From Planctomycetota bacterium (GTDB taxonomy: Bacteria > Planctomycetota > UBA1135 > GCA-002686595), in the NCBI GenBank assembly GCA_016795245.1, contig JAEUIA010000055.1, positions 1 through 62,632 of the forward strand: a stretch of 62,632 nucleotides of DNA, in the 5' to 3' direction. The translations under genes and the position numbers were made by a program. Below, one piece after another: positions 26,038 to 35,507 of this stretch. Position 1 is the stretch's first letter, and each line of letters begins with the position of its first letter. The notes under the pieces were generated by a model, which did no database searches, had not been told where the DNA came from, and saw only the letters and a list, made by a program, of their open reading frames with translations.

Positions 26038-27386
26038 CAGAAGAGTCGCTTGTCCTTCGCGGTGTCGTAGACGCGCTTGCCGTCGATGAAGACCTTTTGC
26101 ACCGCGGTGCGCGGATCGGCCGGATCCCCGCTCATGATCACGAAGTCAGCGTCCTTGCCAACCTCGATACTGCCGACGCGATCGGCGATACCGGCCGTGA
26201 CGGCCGGCACGATCGTCAAACCGCGTACGCTCTCCAGGTTCGTGGCGTCGAAGCCGTGGCGGATCGCCATGCCGGCTTGCAAGAACAACTCCTCGGCCGG
26301 GATCACGGGCGCGTCAGTGTTGAAGCCGATCATCTTCATGCCGCGCTTCTGGTATTCCGCCGCGATGCCGAGGATGCCCTCGGGGTTGCTGCCGGTCCAG
26401 TTGATGAACCCGCGCGTCGGTACTTCGACGTTGCGCGGACCGATGATCGCGTTGACGCCGAGCTCCTTGGCGAAGCCTGCGAGCTTGTAGCCGGCCATCT
26501 CGCCGTGGTCGATGTACACGTCGATTCCGAACTGCTGGCGCACCATCGTCAAGGTCGTCATGACGACCTGGAAGATCTGTGTGTGCGTCGAGATCTGCGT
26601 ACGCTTGGCGTGCAACTCGCGGAAGATGTCGAGGTCGAAGTTGCGTTCGGGCTTCGGGCCCTTCCCCTTCTCGAACGCCTCCCACTTTTGCGCGTAGAGC
26701 ATTCCACGCGAAAACATGGCGCGCGTATTCCAGTTCATGAACGAGCGCCCGACACCGATCGTCCAACCTTCGGGGTTGCCCGCCTGCGCGAGCTTCATCG
26801 AGCCGGGGTTGCGGATGAGCGCGTCTTCGTACTTGTCGTGGCCGGTCTTGATCAAGACGCCCTGGCCGCCGACGTTCACGCCCGAACCCGGGATGAACAG
26901 GATCGACGTGACCCCCGATGCGATCGCGACCTTGAGCGTGTCGTTGTGCGGGATGACCGACGTCGACACGCGCAGTCCCGGGTTGGTGAGGTACACCATC
27001 TCGTTGATGTCGAACGTGCCGCCGACGTGGCTGTGCAGGTCGATCATGCCGGGCATGATCCACTGCTCGCCGGCATCGATCGTCTCGAACCCGGCCGGGA
27101 TCGGCGTGGACGCAGCGGGTCCGACGGCGGTGATCTTGCCGTCCTTCACCAGCACGACGGCGTTGTCGAAGTACTGCGTGCCTTCGAGCGGAACGGTCAG
27201 GACCTTGCGCGTCTTGATCGCGAGACCCGGGGCACCCTTCTCACCGGCGATCAGCGTCGCGGTCGGAGCCGCAGGCGGCGTCGGCGTCGGGAACGAAGTG
27301 TCGGACGCGCGCGCGGTCGAGCACGGCACCACCAGCGCCAGTGCGAACGCGCCGACCAACGTGCGGGACGTATTGCGAATCACCAT
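26037..27386 (-). CDS. Secreted metal-dependent amidohydrolase (array member 7)
   Basis: The protein has 449 residues from the ATG at 27386; the frame is open far upstream but only inside the preceding gene. A hydrophobic signal (VGAFALALVVPCSTARA) is followed by a short Pro-rich linker. HxH at H118/H120 (IDLHSHVGG), H268 (STHTQ), H294 (IDHGE) and D358 (NTDAP) complete the metal site. RVGSIEVGKDADFVIMSGDPADPRT is the family end mark. It is clearly a close paralogue of the gene just upstream (shared FIPGSG, GNPE, GPKPERN, STHTQ and YIDHGE blocks), so a tandem duplication is likely. The start lies inside the preceding gene's stop region (ATGGTGA). Confidence 0.91.
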   Translation of the reverse strand: MVIRNTSRTLVGAFALALVVPCSTARASDTSFPTPTPPAAPTATLIAGEKGAPGLAIKTRKVLTVPLEGTQYFDNAVVLVKDGKITAVGPAASTPIPAGFETIDAGEQWIMPGMIDLHSHVGGTFDINEMVYLTNPGLRVSTSVIPHNDTLKVAIASGVTSILFIPGSGVNVGGQGVLIKTGHDKYEDALIRNPGSMKLAQAGNPEGWTIGVGRSFMNWNTRAMFSRGMLYAQKWEAFEKGKGPKPERNFDLDIFRELHAKRTQISTHTQIFQVVMTTLTMVRQQFGIDVYIDHGEMAGYKLAGFAKELGVNAIIGPRNVEVPTRGFINWTGSNPEGILGIAAEYQKRGMKMIGFNTDAPVIPAEELFLQAGMAIRHGFDATNLESVRGLTIVPAVTAGIADRVGSIEVGKDADFVIMSGDPADPRTAVQKVFIDGKRVYDTAKDKRLF

Positions 27387-28708
27387 CTGCGTTTCTCCAC
27401 GGCCGCGTCGTAAACGCGGCGGCCCTCGATGAAAACGATCTCGACCGAGCTGCGCGGATCGAGCGGATCGCCGGTCGTCACGATCAGGTCCGCATCCTTG
27501 CCCGGCGCCAGACTGCCGACGCGGTGCGCGATGCCGGCGGTCAGCGCCGGCACGTACGTCAACCCGCGCATCGAATCCTGGCGCGAATCGTCGAAGCCGT
27601 AGCGCACGGCGACCGCGGCCTGGACCGACAATTCTTCCTGCGGCACGACCGGAGAGTCGGTGTTGAAACCGATCTTCGTATGTCCGTTCTTCTGGTATGA
27701 AGCGGCGATCCCGAGGATCGCGCCGTCGGTGTCGAGCGAGAACGAAGGCACATCCACTTCGCGCGGGCCGATGATCGCGTTGACGCCGATCTCTTCCGCG
27801 TACGCCGCGAGCTTGCTGCCGAACCACTCGCCGTGGTCGATGTAGACGTCCAGTCCGAAGCCGACGCGCACCATCGTGAGCGTCGCCAGCACGACCTGGT
27901 AGCGCTGTGTGTGCGTGCTGACCTGCGTCTTCTTGGCCTTGAGCCAGCGGAAGATGTCCCACTGGATATTGCGCTCAGGCTTGGGGCCCAAACCCTGCTC
28001 GAAGCGCTCCCACATCGTCGCGTACGCAAGTCCGCGCTCGAACGTGTTGCGCGTATTCCAGTTCATGTGCGAACGGCCGACGCCGATGGCCCAGCGCTCG
28101 GGATTGCCGGCCTGCGCGAGCTTCAGCGAACCGGGATCGCGAATGCGCATGTCCTCGAATTTCGTGAAGCCCGTCTTCAAGAGGATCCCCTGGCCGCCCA
28201 TGTTCGAACCCGAACCGGGGATGAACAGCACGGTCGTCACGCCGCCGGCGACGGCCAGCTTGAGCGCCGGCAGATTCGGCGTCACCGCGGCACTGGCGTG
28301 CAGCTCGGGATTCGTCATGTACACGGTGTCGTTGAGATCACCGAGAGAACCGGCCGCGATGTGGCAGTGCAGGTCGACGAATCCGGGCGCGATCCAGCGC
28401 GTACCACAATCGATGACTTCGTAGCCGGGCGGGATCACGGTCGTGCGCGCGGGGCCGACCGATTCGATCTTGCCGTCCTTCACGAGCACGAGGGCGTTGT
28501 CGACGAAAGACTCGCCCTCCGCGCCCACGACGAGCGCCTTGCGCGCCTTCAGTGCGAGGCCGGTCGGTGCAGCCTTTTCTCCCGCGCGCGGGGCCTGTTC
28601 CGTCTGTGCGAATCCGACTGCGACCGTCGCCATGCACGCGCCGACGAAGAATGCGAAGCGCAGGCTCCGCCTTCCCGTCGCCAGCGTGCGTGTGCGGCCG
28701 AACTTCAC
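27380..28708 (-). CDS. Secreted metal-dependent amidohydrolase (array member 6)
   Basis: The protein has 442 residues with a basic-then-hydrophobic signal peptide (RRSLRFAFFVGACMATVAVGFAQ). The full ligand set is present: HxH at H114/H116 (VDLHCHIAAG), H266 (STHTQ), H292 (IDHGE), D351 (NTDSP). The end mark RVGSLAPGKDADLIVTTGDPLDPRSS follows. It is paralogous to the gene downstream over most of its length, with the same GSG and GNPERW loops, so both probably accept related substrates. It overlaps that gene by 7 bases. Likely periplasmic hydrolase of peptide-like or cyclic amide bonds; substrate not readable from sequence. Confidence 0.91.
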   Translation of the reverse strand: MKFGRTRTLATGRRSLRFAFFVGACMATVAVGFAQTEQAPRAGEKAAPTGLALKARKALVVGAEGESFVDNALVLVKDGKIESVGPARTTVIPPGYEVIDCGTRWIAPGFVDLHCHIAAGSLGDLNDTVYMTNPELHASAAVTPNLPALKLAVAGGVTTVLFIPGSGSNMGGQGILLKTGFTKFEDMRIRDPGSLKLAQAGNPERWAIGVGRSHMNWNTRNTFERGLAYATMWERFEQGLGPKPERNIQWDIFRWLKAKKTQVSTHTQRYQVVLATLTMVRVGFGLDVYIDHGEWFGSKLAAYAEEIGVNAIIGPREVDVPSFSLDTDGAILGIAASYQKNGHTKIGFNTDSPVVPQEELSVQAAVAVRYGFDDSRQDSMRGLTYVPALTAGIAHRVGSLAPGKDADLIVTTGDPLDPRSSVEIVFIEGRRVYDAAVEKRRW

Positions 28709-28709
28709 T

Positions 28710-31628
28710 TCAGCGCACTTCCTTGCCGTTCACGAACACCTTCAGCACGGTGGCCGAGACGTCGAGCGGTGAGCGATCGTAGAGCACGACATCCGCGTCC
28801 ATTCCCGGGCGCAACAGGCCCACGCGATCATGGATCGCGAGCATGCGCGCGGCGTCGCTGGTCAACGCGATCAGCGCGGCCTCCGGGCTCATGCCCTGCG
28901 ATACCGCGTACGCGGCGATCAACGGCAAGTCCGCGGCGCCTTCTTCAGCGTCGCTGTGGAACGCGACCGGGATGCCGTAACCACCGAGCTCGGCGTAGCG
29001 ATTGCGCTTTTGCACACCGGTCTTGGCTTCGGTCACCGTCACTTGCGGCGTCAGCAAGACGCCCGCGACGCGGCCGCGCAGCTTGTCGGCGACTTTCCAA
29101 GCGTCTTCGGCCCCGTACAGGATCGGCTTGATGCCGACGGCGGCGAAGGCGTCGACGCAATCCACGAGTTCGTCTTCTCGACTCACGCCGACGACGACGC
29201 CGGCCTTGCCCATCATCGCGCGTCGCAGCGGTTCGAGATCCGGATCGATCCCGGGAGCCTTGGGTTCGCCTTTGACTTCGGGCTTCTTGTCCTTGTCGGC
29301 CTTGTCTTTGCGCACTTCGCTGCGACCCGCGATCTCGTACTCGGTCGAAGTCTGCGTCGCTTCGAAGGCGCTCTTCGAGTCACCCAACTGCACGTGCCCG
29401 GTGAGCTTGCCTTCCTTGGCCTCGCCTTCGAGCTTCACGGTCCCGCGCGAACCGTCGCCGGAAAGGGTCACCTTGAACTTGTCGCGCTTGCCTTCGACCT
29501 GGATCAGGCTCGTCGAAAGCGCATCACAGCGCAGCGAACCGGTGATCTTGCCGTCCTCGTCGTTCACGTAGAGGCGCATGCGCGCTTCGTCGAACGGCGG
29601 GAGTGTGATCTTCGTCTCCCACGCACCGGTGATCGGCTTGGGCGGTTCTTCCTCGCCCTTTTTCTTCTTCTTGTCGTCCTTCTTCTCGTCCTTCTTGTCG
29701 GCGTCGCCTTCCTTCTTCTCTTCGTCCTTCTTGGCGTCGCCTTCCTTTTCGGCCTCCGCCTTGGGCGCGGCACCCTCTTCGGGCGGCGTCCACTTGGCGA
29801 GCTTCTCCTCGTACTCGGCCCACTTCTTGGCGTAGTCGGCGGCCTTCTTGAGCGTGTCCTTCACCGCACGGCCGGAGTCACGGCGGTTACGATCCGTCCA
29901 GTTCAAACGCAGAGCGCAGGGATCAGCGACCACCATGCGGTCGAGATCGTCACCCGCAGGCTTGTACGCCATCATCGGAGCGCCGCTGCGCGACACACCG
30001 CGCGGCGAGAGCGCGACGGTTGTCACGCCGGCACGCGCGACGCGCCTGTCGGCGAAGTCACCGGGCTCGACGAGTCGTTTCATCTCGAAACGCGTCGCCG
30101 GCACGCGCGAGCTGCCCTCGAGGCCCAGATGTCCCAGCGCATCGATCATGCCGGGCGCCGCAGCCGCGGCCTTCACGACCACTGCGCCGGCGGGTCTGCC
30201 GACGCGCTGCCCGACCGCGGAGATGCGCCCGTTCTGCATCAGCATCTCGCCCGGCGAGAGCACTTCGCCGTCGCCGATGTACAGGTTGTCGACGTGCACG
30301 ACGACAGCCGCGCTCGCGAAGCCCGCCACGCCGCCGGAAGCGTTGACGGCCGAAGCGGTCGCCTCGTAGGCCTTGAACGCAGCTTGACCGTCGACCCAGG
30401 TCGCGATGATGCCGGCGGACGAGTCGATGGGGTGCGCGTTGAACACCGCGAAATCGGCGTCCTTGCCGACCGCGATGCTGCCGACGCGATCCGCAACGCC
30501 CAGGATTTCAGCCGGCGTGAGCGTGATCGCGCGCAAGGCGGCGTCACGATCCAAACCGCCGCGGCTCATCAATCCCGCGGCGAAGCGCAGATCGCTCGCC
30601 GGCGCGCTCGCCGTCGGAGCGATCGCGAACCTGGCCCCGGCTTTCGCCAGAGCTGAGGCGGAGTCGTAGCGCGCCCAGGTCGAATCGCGGTCCTTGCCCA
30701 TGTCGCGACCGGTGCGATTGGGAACGAACGGCGCTTCGACGATGACGGAAACACCGCTGCGTGCGATGAAGTCTGCGACCAGCGCGGCTTCGTTCGCGCC
30801 GTCGAGTACCAGCGTCTGACCCGTCTTCTTGAAGAACTCGATCGCAGCACGGATCTCGGCTTCGGTGTCCGCCGTGATACGCCAAGGCGTCTTCGCGGCG
30901 ATGAGTTCGCGCAATTGCTTGCCGACGCCGGGGCCGTACTCGCCCGCGTCCGGTCCGCCTTGCGAGAGGTCGAACAATTCTTGCAAGGCGACGATCGCGC
31001 CCATCAAGGTCTTCGGCAGTTGATCCTTGGCGACACCCATGCCGACGTCGATCGTCGCGGGCACCGGCGGCTCCCAGTAGCCACGCGTGTTGCGCGCATC
31101 GGCGCCGATCGAACCGTGCACGACGGCACTGGGGTTGACGACGCGTTGTGCATCGGGATCGCCGGCGAGTTTCACGACGGCGCCTTGACCCGCGATCAAC
31201 CGGCCGCGGCCGGGCGCGAGGTAGGCGGTCGTCACGCCTTCCTGCAGCGCGAACGCGAACGAGTCGTACGGATCGAAGTTGTCGACCGCTCGGATGAACG
31301 GATCAGCCGTGCGATCGCTCGGGCGCGGGCCACCGTAGTTCGAGTCCGCGGCGACGAGTCCGGGCACGATGATCGCATCGGGCCCGTAGTCGACCACCTG
31401 CGCGCCTGCGGGAATCGCGATGTCCTTGCCGACCGCGCGGATCTTGCCGCCGGAGACGAGGATCGTCGCGCCGCCTTGGAGCACGGTGCCGTTTTCGACC
31501 AGGTGAATGGTGCCCGCTTGAACGGCGATCGTCGCCGTACTCTGCGGCGCGCCGGCGCTGAGCGGCACGGCCGCTCCCGCGAGGAGCAGCGCGCCGATCG
31601 GAACCGAAAGAATCGAGGAGGACGTCAT
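28710..31628 (-). CDS. Double amidohydrolase-like protein with inserted charged linker and beta domain (array member 5)
   Basis: The protein has 972 residues from the ATG at 31628 (a TTG two codons earlier is less likely) with a signal peptide (PIGALLLAGAAVPLSAGA). Residues about 30-420 form a first amidohydrolase-like domain ending in RVGSIAVGKDADFAVFN. Residues about 430-970 form a second, ending in RVGLLRPGMDADVVLYD. The second is interrupted by a Lys/Glu-rich tract (about 610-680) and then a beta-rich insert of about 110 residues (ITGAWETKITLPPFDEAR to FEATQTSTEYEIAG) with a lipocalin-like strand pattern. Metal motifs are degenerate in both (VPGLVAADSNYGG and APGMIDALGHLG). It is twice the family length and is probably a fusion of two paralogues. 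Confidence 0.87.
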   Translation of the reverse strand: MTSSSILSVPIGALLLAGAAVPLSAGAPQSTATIAVQAGTIHLVENGTVLQGGATILVSGGKIRAVGKDIAIPAGAQVVDYGPDAIIVPGLVAADSNYGGPRPSDRTADPFIRAVDNFDPYDSFAFALQEGVTTAYLAPGRGRLIAGQGAVVKLAGDPDAQRVVNPSAVVHGSIGADARNTRGYWEPPVPATIDVGMGVAKDQLPKTLMGAIVALQELFDLSQGGPDAGEYGPGVGKQLRELIAAKTPWRITADTEAEIRAAIEFFKKTGQTLVLDGANEAALVADFIARSGVSVIVEAPFVPNRTGRDMGKDRDSTWARYDSASALAKAGARFAIAPTASAPASDLRFAAGLMSRGGLDRDAALRAITLTPAEILGVADRVGSIAVGKDADFAVFNAHPIDSSAGIIATWVDGQAAFKAYEATASAVNASGGVAGFASAAVVVHVDNLYIGDGEVLSPGEMLMQNGRISAVGQRVGRPAGAVVVKAAAAAPGMIDALGHLGLEGSSRVPATRFEMKRLVEPGDFADRRVARAGVTTVALSPRGVSRSGAPMMAYKPAGDDLDRMVVADPCALRLNWTDRNRRDSGRAVKDTLKKAADYAKKWAEYEEKLAKWTPPEEGAAPKAEAEKEGDAKKDEEKKEGDADKKDEKKDDKKKKKGEEEPPKPITGAWETKITLPPFDEARMRLYVNDEDGKITGSLRCDALSTSLIQVEGKRDKFKVTLSGDGSRGTVKLEGEAKEGKLTGHVQLGDSKSAFEATQTSTEYEIAGRSEVRKDKADKDKKPEVKGEPKAPGIDPDLEPLRRAMMGKAGVVVGVSREDELVDCVDAFAAVGIKPILYGAEDAWKVADKLRGRVAGVLLTPQVTVTEAKTGVQKRNRYAELGGYGIPVAFHSDAEEGAADLPLIAAYAVSQGMSPEAALIALTSDAARMLAIHDRVGLLRPGMDADVVLYDRSPLDVSATVLKVFVNGKEVR

Positions 31629-31630
31629 GA

Positions 31631-33070
31631 TCAATCCTTCTTCTCCGAGCCCGACTTCTTCTCTTCAGCCGCCTTCTTGCCGGAGTGCGGATCGACCGCT
31701 TCTTCGACGGCTTCGGGCGCGGCGTTGGCCTGCTCGATGCCTTGCAAGAGCTGGCGTGCGCGCGAATCCTTGCTGCGGTCGTAGACGAGGTTGCCCTCGA
31801 TCACGACGTACTGAACCGTCGACTTCACCGAGATCGGATCGCCGTTGAAGAGCACGACGTTCCCGTCCTTGCCGGCTTCGAGCGCACCTACGCGCTTGCC
31901 GAGGCGCAGGATCTCGGCCGGCGTACGCGTCACCGCGTCGAGCGCGGCCTTGCGGTCGATGCCCTGGCCGATGCACTGCGCGGCTTGGAACCATAGCGAT
32001 TGGGCCGTCGAGTTCAGAGACTGCAGCGCGAAGCGGATCTTCTTGTCGAAGAACACCCGCGGCACGAAGGTCTCGATCTCCTTGCCGGTGATCGGATCGC
32101 GTTCGACGTACATCTGCGCCGGGCCCAACACGACGGGCACGCCGGCTTCCGCGATGGCGTCAGCCGCTTTCCACGCGTCGCCGTCGAGCACGAGCACGGT
32201 GTTGGCGAGGAAACCGTGCGCGCGCGCCATGGCCAGCGCATTGTTCACGGCCACGCCGCTGTCGCAGTACACGAACGCCATCAGCTTGCCTTCGACGAGG
32301 CGCAAGAGCGGCTCCTGCTTGTCGTCGACCTCACCGCGCGGAACGATCTTGAAGTCGGCGACCTTCCACGGCGCGACACCTTCCATCTCGCGACCGGTCT
32401 TGTTCTCGTCCTTGTCCATGTCGCGCCCTTGGAACAGGGCCTCACGGCGCGCGTAGTCCTTGCCGTCCTTCTTGTCCTGCACGAGCTTTTCGAGATACAT
32501 CTGCAGATCACCGAACGCTTTGCGCAGCGCTTGAGCCTGCGTGGCGCGCGAACGACCGGGGCGTGCACCGGCGACGATCTTCAAGCCGATGGACGAGCGC
32601 ACGGTCATCTCGTCGACCGTCAAACCGACCGGCTTCACGACGCGGCCTTGTCCGCCGATGACGCACATCGGACCCTGTTGGACGTTGATGGTCGTGATGC
32701 CCTGGCGAAGCACGTCCTCGAAGTAGAAGTTGATGGGATCGATCGAATCGCGCACGTCGAGGAACGGTGCGATCTCGATGTTCTCGTTGGGACGGTCCAT
32801 CCCGCGGATCGAGTGCGCTTCGACGAAGCCGGGAAACGCCACGAGTTCGGGGTGATCGAGGACCTCGGCATCCCAGGCCGTCTTCACGTCCTTGCCGATC
32901 GAAACGATGCGGCCTTCCTCGATGACGATCACGCCGTTCTCGATGTCAGGCCCGGCCTGCGTGATGACGCGGCCACACTTGATCACGATCTTGCCGTTGC
33001 CGGCCGTCGCGGATCCCGTGAGGGCGCACAGGGTGAGAAGGGCGGTCAGTTGGATCGTTCGATTCCACAT
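31631..33070 (-). CDS. Secreted amidohydrolase-like pseudoenzyme (array member 4)
   Basis: The protein has 479 residues from the ATG at 33070, which begins a clean signal peptide (MWNRTIQLTALLTLCALTGSATA). The frame extends upstream to 33238 but that part is His/Arg-rich and partly inside the neighbouring gene. Fold marks are GVIVIEEGRIVSIG, GQGRVVKPVG and RVGALEAGKDGNVVLFNGDP. The HxH site reads FPGFVEAHSIRGMD, with only one His, and the final Asp loop is ALQSLNSTAQ, so the metal centre is lost or altered. The C-terminus ends in a Lys/Glu tail. There is a 68-base gap to the gene upstream, the largest in the array, so a second promoter could lie here. Confidence 0.86.
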   Translation of the reverse strand: MWNRTIQLTALLTLCALTGSATAGNGKIVIKCGRVITQAGPDIENGVIVIEEGRIVSIGKDVKTAWDAEVLDHPELVAFPGFVEAHSIRGMDRPNENIEIAPFLDVRDSIDPINFYFEDVLRQGITTINVQQGPMCVIGGQGRVVKPVGLTVDEMTVRSSIGLKIVAGARPGRSRATQAQALRKAFGDLQMYLEKLVQDKKDGKDYARREALFQGRDMDKDENKTGREMEGVAPWKVADFKIVPRGEVDDKQEPLLRLVEGKLMAFVYCDSGVAVNNALAMARAHGFLANTVLVLDGDAWKAADAIAEAGVPVVLGPAQMYVERDPITGKEIETFVPRVFFDKKIRFALQSLNSTAQSLWFQAAQCIGQGIDRKAALDAVTRTPAEILRLGKRVGALEAGKDGNVVLFNGDPISVKSTVQYVVIEGNLVYDRSKDSRARQLLQGIEQANAAPEAVEEAVDPHSGKKAAEEKKSGSEKKD

Positions 33071-33138
33071 CGTTCGTACTCCGGTTCGCTTCGTGCTCGG
33101 GCTGGTTTGCGTGTTGTGGTTCGTTGTGTTGTGCGTGA

Positions 33139-34407
33139 TCACTTGGCCGATTCCTTCGGGCGCGCGTCGTAGCGCATGACGCCGTCGACGATGACGGCGA
33201 TGACGCGTGAGCTGGGCTCGAAGGGCGCGCCGTTCCACAGGACGAGGTCGGCGTCCTTGCCGACTTCGAGCGTGCCGACGCGATCGGCGACTCCCATCAG
33301 TCGCGCCGGGATCGTCGTCACGGCGGCGAGCGCCGATTCGAACGGCAGTCCGCCCATCATCGCGTAGCCGGCTTGCAGGGCCAGCGCGTCCTCAGGCGAC
33401 TCGGAGCCGTGGCTCGAGAGCGCGAACGGAACGCCTTGCTTGCGCAGCTCTTCGGCCGTGTTCCAGGCCATGAATGCATTGTCGCGCGTGCGTCCTTGCG
33501 CCGGGAACGGCGGCAACACGACCGGAATCTTCGAGCGCACGAGGAGCTGCGGCTCCTTCCACGCTTCGGCTGCTGCATCGAGGAAGAAGCGCGGCTTATT
33601 GAGGCCGTTCTTGAACTCGTCCTGACTTTCGATCTCTTCCTTCAAGAACACCGCGGTGCGGATGTCTTGCGTCGCCCACGCTTGAATCGAAACCGTGAGG
33701 TCGCCCTTGAGCGCGGCGATCAGCCGGTCGCTGCCGTTGAATGCGCGCTTGGGATCAGCGGCGGACGCGGCGGCGTCGTAGAAGGCCTTGCGCCAGGCCC
33801 ATTCGACGCCCATGCGCGTCGTCGGCCGACGTGAGTAGAAATCGGTCGGGCGCCCGAACGCCGGGTGGTTGCCCTGGCTCGGCTGCGTACCCATGGAGCC
33901 GCGCAGCACGGCGTCGTTCTTGACGGTGCGCGCCGCGATCGACTCCGCGCCGGCCGTCTTGAGCACGACGCTCAAGCCGCCGATGACGTTCTGGTCCGGC
34001 GCGCTGACGAGCACCGTGGTCACACCGTTGCGCACCTGGCGATCCCAGGCGATCGAGAACGGATCGAGCGACGTCGCGACGCGGAGGCCGGGTTGAATTT
34101 CGTCCGACTGCTCCACCGAGGTCGATCCGTTCGTGATGCGCACACTGGCATCGATGAGACCGGGCGTGACGGCGAAGCAGCGCAACACGCGGTCGCTGCT
34201 GTCATCGTCGCTGCCGCGCGAAGGCGAGACCGTCGCGATCTTGCCGTTGCCTACCGCGACCATCCCGGCCTCGAAATCCGTGCCGGTTCCGGTGTACACG
34301 CGGTCGGCGTAGATCACCCACGCCTTGGCTTCGGGCTTCGCCTCCGGAGTGCCCTGCGCTGCGCACGGGAGTGCAATGGCGAGGCTGCATACGAACCACT
34401 TGATCAT
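33139..34407 (-). CDS. Secreted amidohydrolase-like pseudoenzyme (array member 3)
   Basis: The protein has 422 residues from the ATG at 34407; a GTG one codon earlier is possible. It has a signal peptide (MIKWFVCSLAIALPCAAQ). Marks of the fold are RVYTGTGTDFEAGMVAVGNGKIATV, RNGVTTVLVSAPDQNVIGG and RVGTLEVGKDADLVLWNGAPFEPSSR. The HxH site reads TPGLIDASVRITN with no His, and the final loop is ALSSHGSESPEDAL. Without the ligand set it is probably not a metal-dependent hydrolase. There is no charged tract here. The ATG overlaps the stop of the upstream member (TGATG), so the two are translationally coupled. Confidence 0.87.
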   Translation of the reverse strand: MIKWFVCSLAIALPCAAQGTPEAKPEAKAWVIYADRVYTGTGTDFEAGMVAVGNGKIATVSPSRGSDDDSSDRVLRCFAVTPGLIDASVRITNGSTSVEQSDEIQPGLRVATSLDPFSIAWDRQVRNGVTTVLVSAPDQNVIGGLSVVLKTAGAESIAARTVKNDAVLRGSMGTQPSQGNHPAFGRPTDFYSRRPTTRMGVEWAWRKAFYDAAASAADPKRAFNGSDRLIAALKGDLTVSIQAWATQDIRTAVFLKEEIESQDEFKNGLNKPRFFLDAAAEAWKEPQLLVRSKIPVVLPPFPAQGRTRDNAFMAWNTAEELRKQGVPFALSSHGSESPEDALALQAGYAMMGGLPFESALAAVTTIPARLMGVADRVGTLEVGKDADLVLWNGAPFEPSSRVIAVIVDGVMRYDARPKESAK

Positions 34408-35504
34408 CACTTGCCTCCATCCACGCGCGCGCCGTCGATGTAGACGGCGACGACGCGACTGCCCAGGTCGAGCGGATCACCGCTCCAGAGAACGATGTCG
34501 GCGTCCAGCCCGCGGTCGAGCTTGCCGACGCGATCAGAAACACCCGCGATGCGCGCAGCGTCACTGGTCAACGCATTCCACGCGGCCTTCGTTTCGAGGC
34601 CTTCGCGCACACACAGCGCTGCGCCCAGGCGCAGATCGGCGGGGTGGTGAACGGGTGAGTCGAGGCCGAATCCGAATTGGACACCGCCCTTCGCGAGCGC
34701 CACGACCGATTTCAGGTTGCGCCGCGCTTCGCCGACGCCGAGCGCCGGGACGATGACGGCGAGCTTGGCGGCTTTGAGTTCCTCGACGAGTTCGCCGGCC
34801 AGCGCGACGCCGTGGATCGCACCCGTCAGCTTGTGGCGCTTGGCGAAATCGATCGTGCGCAACACGTCGGGACGCTCGGTGGCCTCGAACAAGCACGGGA
34901 GGTTGCCCTTCTGCGCGCGCTCGACGGCGCCGGCGGGCTTCGCGAAGAGCTGGTCGAGCATCGCGACCGCGCCCGAGAGACTCGTGGGCTCGCGATTCCA
35001 GGTCAATCCGTTGGCCGTGAACACGAGCGACAGGTGCGCCTCGTCCTTCAACACCTTGCGCTTCGCCGTCTTGACGACCGCCGTGAGGCCGGGCGCAACA
35101 CCGGCCGGAGTCGGCGTCAGGACGACGCTGGTGATGCCGGCCGAGCGCGTGTCGAGGAAGTCGCTCGAGTCCGGATCGAACACGAGTGCGACGCGCGCGT
35201 CGGGCAGCGCCGCGCGCGCGTCGTCGCGCATCTGACCGGGCGCGCCGCCCGCGTAGCCGTGCAGCGCGATCATGCCGGCTGTCAAGAATCCCGCGTGTTC
35301 GACGAGCTCGACGCCCGCGGGCACCGAGACGTCTGTGCCGATTTCCGCGATGCGCCCGTCGGAGATCAGCACGATCCCCTTCTCGAGCGCGCGACCGTCA
35401 CCGAGCCAGACGACGTCAGCGCGAATCGCGATGGACGAGGCCGTAGTCGTTTGCGGCGGGGCGGTGAAGAGCGGCGCACACAGCGCCAACGTCAGTGTGA
35501 GCAT
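34407..35504 (-). CDS. Secreted short amidohydrolase-like protein (array member 2)
   Basis: The protein has 365 residues, the shortest of the array, with a signal peptide (MLTLTLALCAPLFTAPP). Marks are DVVWLGDGRALEKGIVLISDGRIAEIG, AGITSVVLTPTPAG, and RVGKLDRGLDADIVLWSGDPLDLGSR. The HxH site is reduced to TAGMIALHGYAGG (one His). A GLDSPVHHPADLRL loop resembles the catalytic Asp loop of active members, so partial metal binding cannot be excluded. It ends at the start of the next gene with an overlap of one base in TGATG. A 3-base gap separates its start from the first gene of the array. Confidence 0.86.
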   Translation of the reverse strand: MLTLTLALCAPLFTAPPQTTTASSIAIRADVVWLGDGRALEKGIVLISDGRIAEIGTDVSVPAGVELVEHAGFLTAGMIALHGYAGGAPGQMRDDARAALPDARVALVFDPDSSDFLDTRSAGITSVVLTPTPAGVAPGLTAVVKTAKRKVLKDEAHLSLVFTANGLTWNREPTSLSGAVAMLDQLFAKPAGAVERAQKGNLPCLFEATERPDVLRTIDFAKRHKLTGAIHGVALAGELVEELKAAKLAVIVPALGVGEARRNLKSVVALAKGGVQFGFGLDSPVHHPADLRLGAALCVREGLETKAAWNALTSDAARIAGVSDRVGKLDRGLDADIVLWSGDPLDLGSRVVAVYIDGARVDGGK

Positions 35505-35507
35505 GGA

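Noticed and set aside
29640..29760. Lysine-codon-rich DNA tract as a microsatellite or repeat element
   Set aside because: The DNA mixes AAG, AAA, GAC, GAG and GAA codons and stays in frame; it is explained as coding sequence for a charged protein tract.
28830..30656. 608-codon open frame on the plus strand opposite the double amidohydrolase gene
   Set aside because: Contains Leu/Val runs that are only the complement of the Lys/Glu-rich tract; no signal peptide, ribosome-binding site or family similarity.
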